A stretch of 64,000 bases of DNA from Metabacillus malikii (lineage in GTDB: Bacteria; Bacillota; Bacilli; Bacillales; Bacillaceae): positions 248,001 through 312,000 of the forward strand of contig NZ_JAUSUD010000002.1 of NCBI RefSeq assembly GCF_030813355.1, read 5' to 3'. Position numbers and translations under genes: made by a program. Numbering within the stretch: the first letter of the stretch is position 1; every line of letters begins with the position of its first letter. This document shows, piece by piece, positions 62,430 through 64,000 of this stretch. The notes under the pieces are model-generated. The model did not search any database. It was not told the origin of the DNA and saw only the letters and a list, made by a program, of their open reading frames with translations.

Positions 62430-63296
62430 TTAAAGTATTTCCTTATTAGAAAGTGTAAAAGTTGTAATCTCGGGAGTTGATAAAAAGCGAAATGGTAGTC
62501 TAGTAGTTCCTAAGCCTCTATTAACATAAAGCCGCATTTGTCCAATTTCATACATCCCTTCATGATAGACGGAAGCATAAGGGGGTGTAATGAGTGGACC
62601 ATAAAATGGCAATTGGATTTGACCTGCATGACTATGACCAGATAGTTGTAAATCAACATGAAAGTAATTAGACTCGAGTGCTGCATCTGGTTCATGTGCA
62701 AGTAATACGTTAAATTGGTCCTCATTCAAAGTCCCAAGAGTAGATTGATAATTTGGCTTTCCGAGCATTAAGTCATCAAGGCCCGCGATAGCTATTTTAT
62801 CCTGGTTTATAACAATATTTTTAACAGAATTCTGAAGCAGGGTAAAGCCTGCGTTCGTAATGACATCCTTATAAATATCTGTACCGTAGCCACCATGGTC
62901 GTGATTCCCGTAAACAGCAAATTTTCCTAGACGTGCATGTAATTTTTGCAAGATAGGTGCCACTTTGTTTACCTCATGATATTGATTCGGTTCATCCATT
63001 AAATCACCAGTAAATAAAAGAATATCTGGAGATAGTTGGTTGATTTTTGTTACAATCGTATCTAATCTTTCTAATGTAAAGTAATCGGATAAATGTGTGT
63101 CACTAAACTGAACAATTTTTACTCCATTAAATGAGTTTGGGATTTTCTTATGTACAATTGTTTTATCTACAATATCAAGTAACGCTGGCTCAATATGTCT
63201 AGCATATATATATCCGCCGCAAGCTGTTAACAAACTGGCAAATGAGATAGAAAAGAGTCCTTTTAGAAAAGACCTTCTTGAATATAATTTAGTCAT
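62430..63296 (-). CDS. ykuE: Tat-exported metallophosphoesterase YkuE
   Basis: A 288-residue protein. The N-terminus SRRSFLKGLFSISF is a twin-arginine signal, as in B. subtilis YkuE, which travels through TatAyCy to the cell wall. The calcineurin-like core is visible as FSDTHLSDYF, FTGDLMDE, YGNHDHGGYG and SGHSHAGQIQLPFYGP, holding a dinuclear metal site (Asp, His, Asn). YkuE is a phosphodiesterase with an unknown wall substrate. ATG follows GGATTGGTAAGTAATC. Confidence 0.92.
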   Translation of the reverse strand: MTKLYSRRSFLKGLFSISFASLLTACGGYIYARHIEPALLDIVDKTIVHKKIPNSFNGVKIVQFSDTHLSDYFTLERLDTIVTKINQLSPDILLFTGDLMDEPNQYHEVNKVAPILQKLHARLGKFAVYGNHDHGGYGTDIYKDVITNAGFTLLQNSVKNIVINQDKIAIAGLDDLMLGKPNYQSTLGTLNEDQFNVLLAHEPDAALESNYFHVDLQLSGHSHAGQIQLPFYGPLITPPYASVYHEGMYEIGQMRLYVNRGLGTTRLPFRFLSTPEITTFTLSNKEIL

Positions 63297-63686
63297 GATT
63301 ACTTACCAATCCTCGAATTATTAAGTATATTTACTTCTATATGTCAAACTTAATCTTCGTTTCCCGCAGAGGTCTACGCACTATACAATAGTATGAAAAT
63401 AACTTATCTATTAGTAGGTGTTTATAAAAAAGAATATGTCTAGAAATATTTTTTTAGAAGCTAACTGTTCTAGTATAACATGATTTATTTTAATGCCTAT
63501 ACAATCTAGCAAAATGCAATTAATAAAAATAAGTGTTTACTAGTTAGTATTATTGGCAATTTCATCTCTTTTTCATATTCACTAATAAATGAAAATATGA
63601 TAATGATAGACTGCTTTCTAAATGACGATTTTTTAAGATTTTAAAAGCTATTGGAACAAAGTCTTACTATAATAGGAGGGGATAAA

Positions 63687-64000
63687 GTGAACAGTAAAGT
63701 TATCCTGATAACAGGTGGAACAAGCGGGATTGGAAAGGCGATAGCTGAGAGATTTGCAAAAGAGGGACTAAAAGTTGCCATTATCGGAAGAACAATTGAA
63801 AAACTTGAGCAAACAAAAAGGGAGCTTGAATCCGCCTATTCTGTTGAAATTTTACCAATTCAACTTGACGTACGCGATTATCCTAAGGTTGAAGAAATGG
63901 TTAAACTTGTTGATAAGCAATTTGGGCACATAGATGCCTTGATTAATAATGCAGCAGGCAATTTTATTTGTCCTGCAGAGAAATTAACAGTAAATGGTTG
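63687..64000 (+). CDS. fadH: Short-chain dehydrogenase, 2,4-dienoyl-CoA reductase FadH-like (partial, runs off the right edge)
   Basis: The first 104 codons are visible. The NADP-binding Rossmann motif ITGGTSGIGKAIAERFAKEG and the NNAAG segment (ALINNAAGNFICPAE) are clear. The B. subtilis neighbour of ykuE is fadH (ykuF), a 2,4-dienoyl-CoA reductase used in breakdown of unsaturated fatty acids, and the AGNFICPAE segment fits that group. GTG at 63687 follows TAGGAGGGGATAAA. Confidence 0.8.
   Translation, partial: MNSKVILITGGTSGIGKAIAERFAKEGLKVAIIGRTIEKLEQTKRELESAYSVEILPIQLDVRDYPKVEEMVKLVDKQFGHIDALINNAAGNFICPAEKLTVNG

Noticed and set aside
1-64000. tRNA, rRNA, CRISPR array, phage or complete insertion sequence
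   Set aside because: None of the usual signatures (regular repeat-spacer pattern, transposase or integrase motifs, rRNA conserved blocks) was seen. A tRNA scan could not be run here.

Overview
The window is chromosomal DNA of a low-GC, endospore-forming Bacillaceae species, related to but not identical with Bacillus subtilis. The evidence is gene content and order. From left to right it holds homologues of ykrP, a KinE-type kinase, spo0E, mhqR, motBA, clpE, ykvI, queCDEF, ykvS, ykvT, ykvU, stoA, zosA, ykvY, glcT, ptsGHI, ykwC, pbpH, kinA, patA, cheV, ykyB, ykuC, ykuD, ykuE and fadH, the order of the ykr-ykv-ykw-yku segment of B. subtilis. Several genes use TTG or GTG starts behind strong GGAGG sites. 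I see no rRNA, tRNA, CRISPR array, prophage or intact insertion sequence.

Region by region. 1-9.6 kb: a truncated membrane acyltransferase, a multi-PAS sensor kinase, a SAM-I riboswitch over an unknown 103-residue protein, a c-di-AMP-binding CBS/ACT protein, a Spo0E phosphatase, a ZIP metal transporter, MhqR and the flagellar stator MotAB. 9.7-16.3 kb: ClpE under CtsR boxes, the YkvI transporter, a CNNM/CBS membrane protein with an unusual leader, and a SET-domain protein. 16.6-19.6 kb: a preQ1-I riboswitch ahead of queC-queD-queE-queF, then ykvS. 20-30 kb: a patatin-like lipase, an orphan sigma factor, spore-linked ykvT, ykvU and stoA, a zinc ATPase (zosA) behind a PerR-like palindrome, and a proline dipeptidase. 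30-37 kb: a small WYL-like gene and a 93-residue gene separated by two LexA-like boxes, then the glucose PTS (glcT, RAT/terminator, ptsG, ptsH, ptsI). 37-46 kb: an oxidoreductase, two tandem class B penicillin-binding proteins and KinA. 46-64 kb: patA, a CorA-type transporter, a DinB-fold protein, a Gly-rich protein, a purine permease, a GH-like DUF1906 protein, CheV, YkyB, YkuC, YkuD, ppx and ppk (ppk with a four-repeat PhoP box), paired CrcB fluoride channels, Tat-exported YkuE and the start of FadH.

How the genes work together. Two kinases (KinE-like and KinA) and a Spo0E phosphatase point to the sporulation phosphorelay. MotAB and CheV serve motility and chemotaxis, both with sigma-D-like promoters. 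GlcT-PtsGHI takes up glucose. QueCDE make preQ0 and QueF reduces it to preQ1, with feedback through the riboswitch. Ppk and Ppx make and degrade polyphosphate.

The most unusual features are five copies of a mosaic, MITE-like intergenic repeat with matching imperfect terminal inverted repeats, one of which may supply a promoter to ykuD; the SAM riboswitch over an unrecognised protein; the LexA-box divergent promoter region; the PhoP box at ppk; and duplicated pbpH-type genes.
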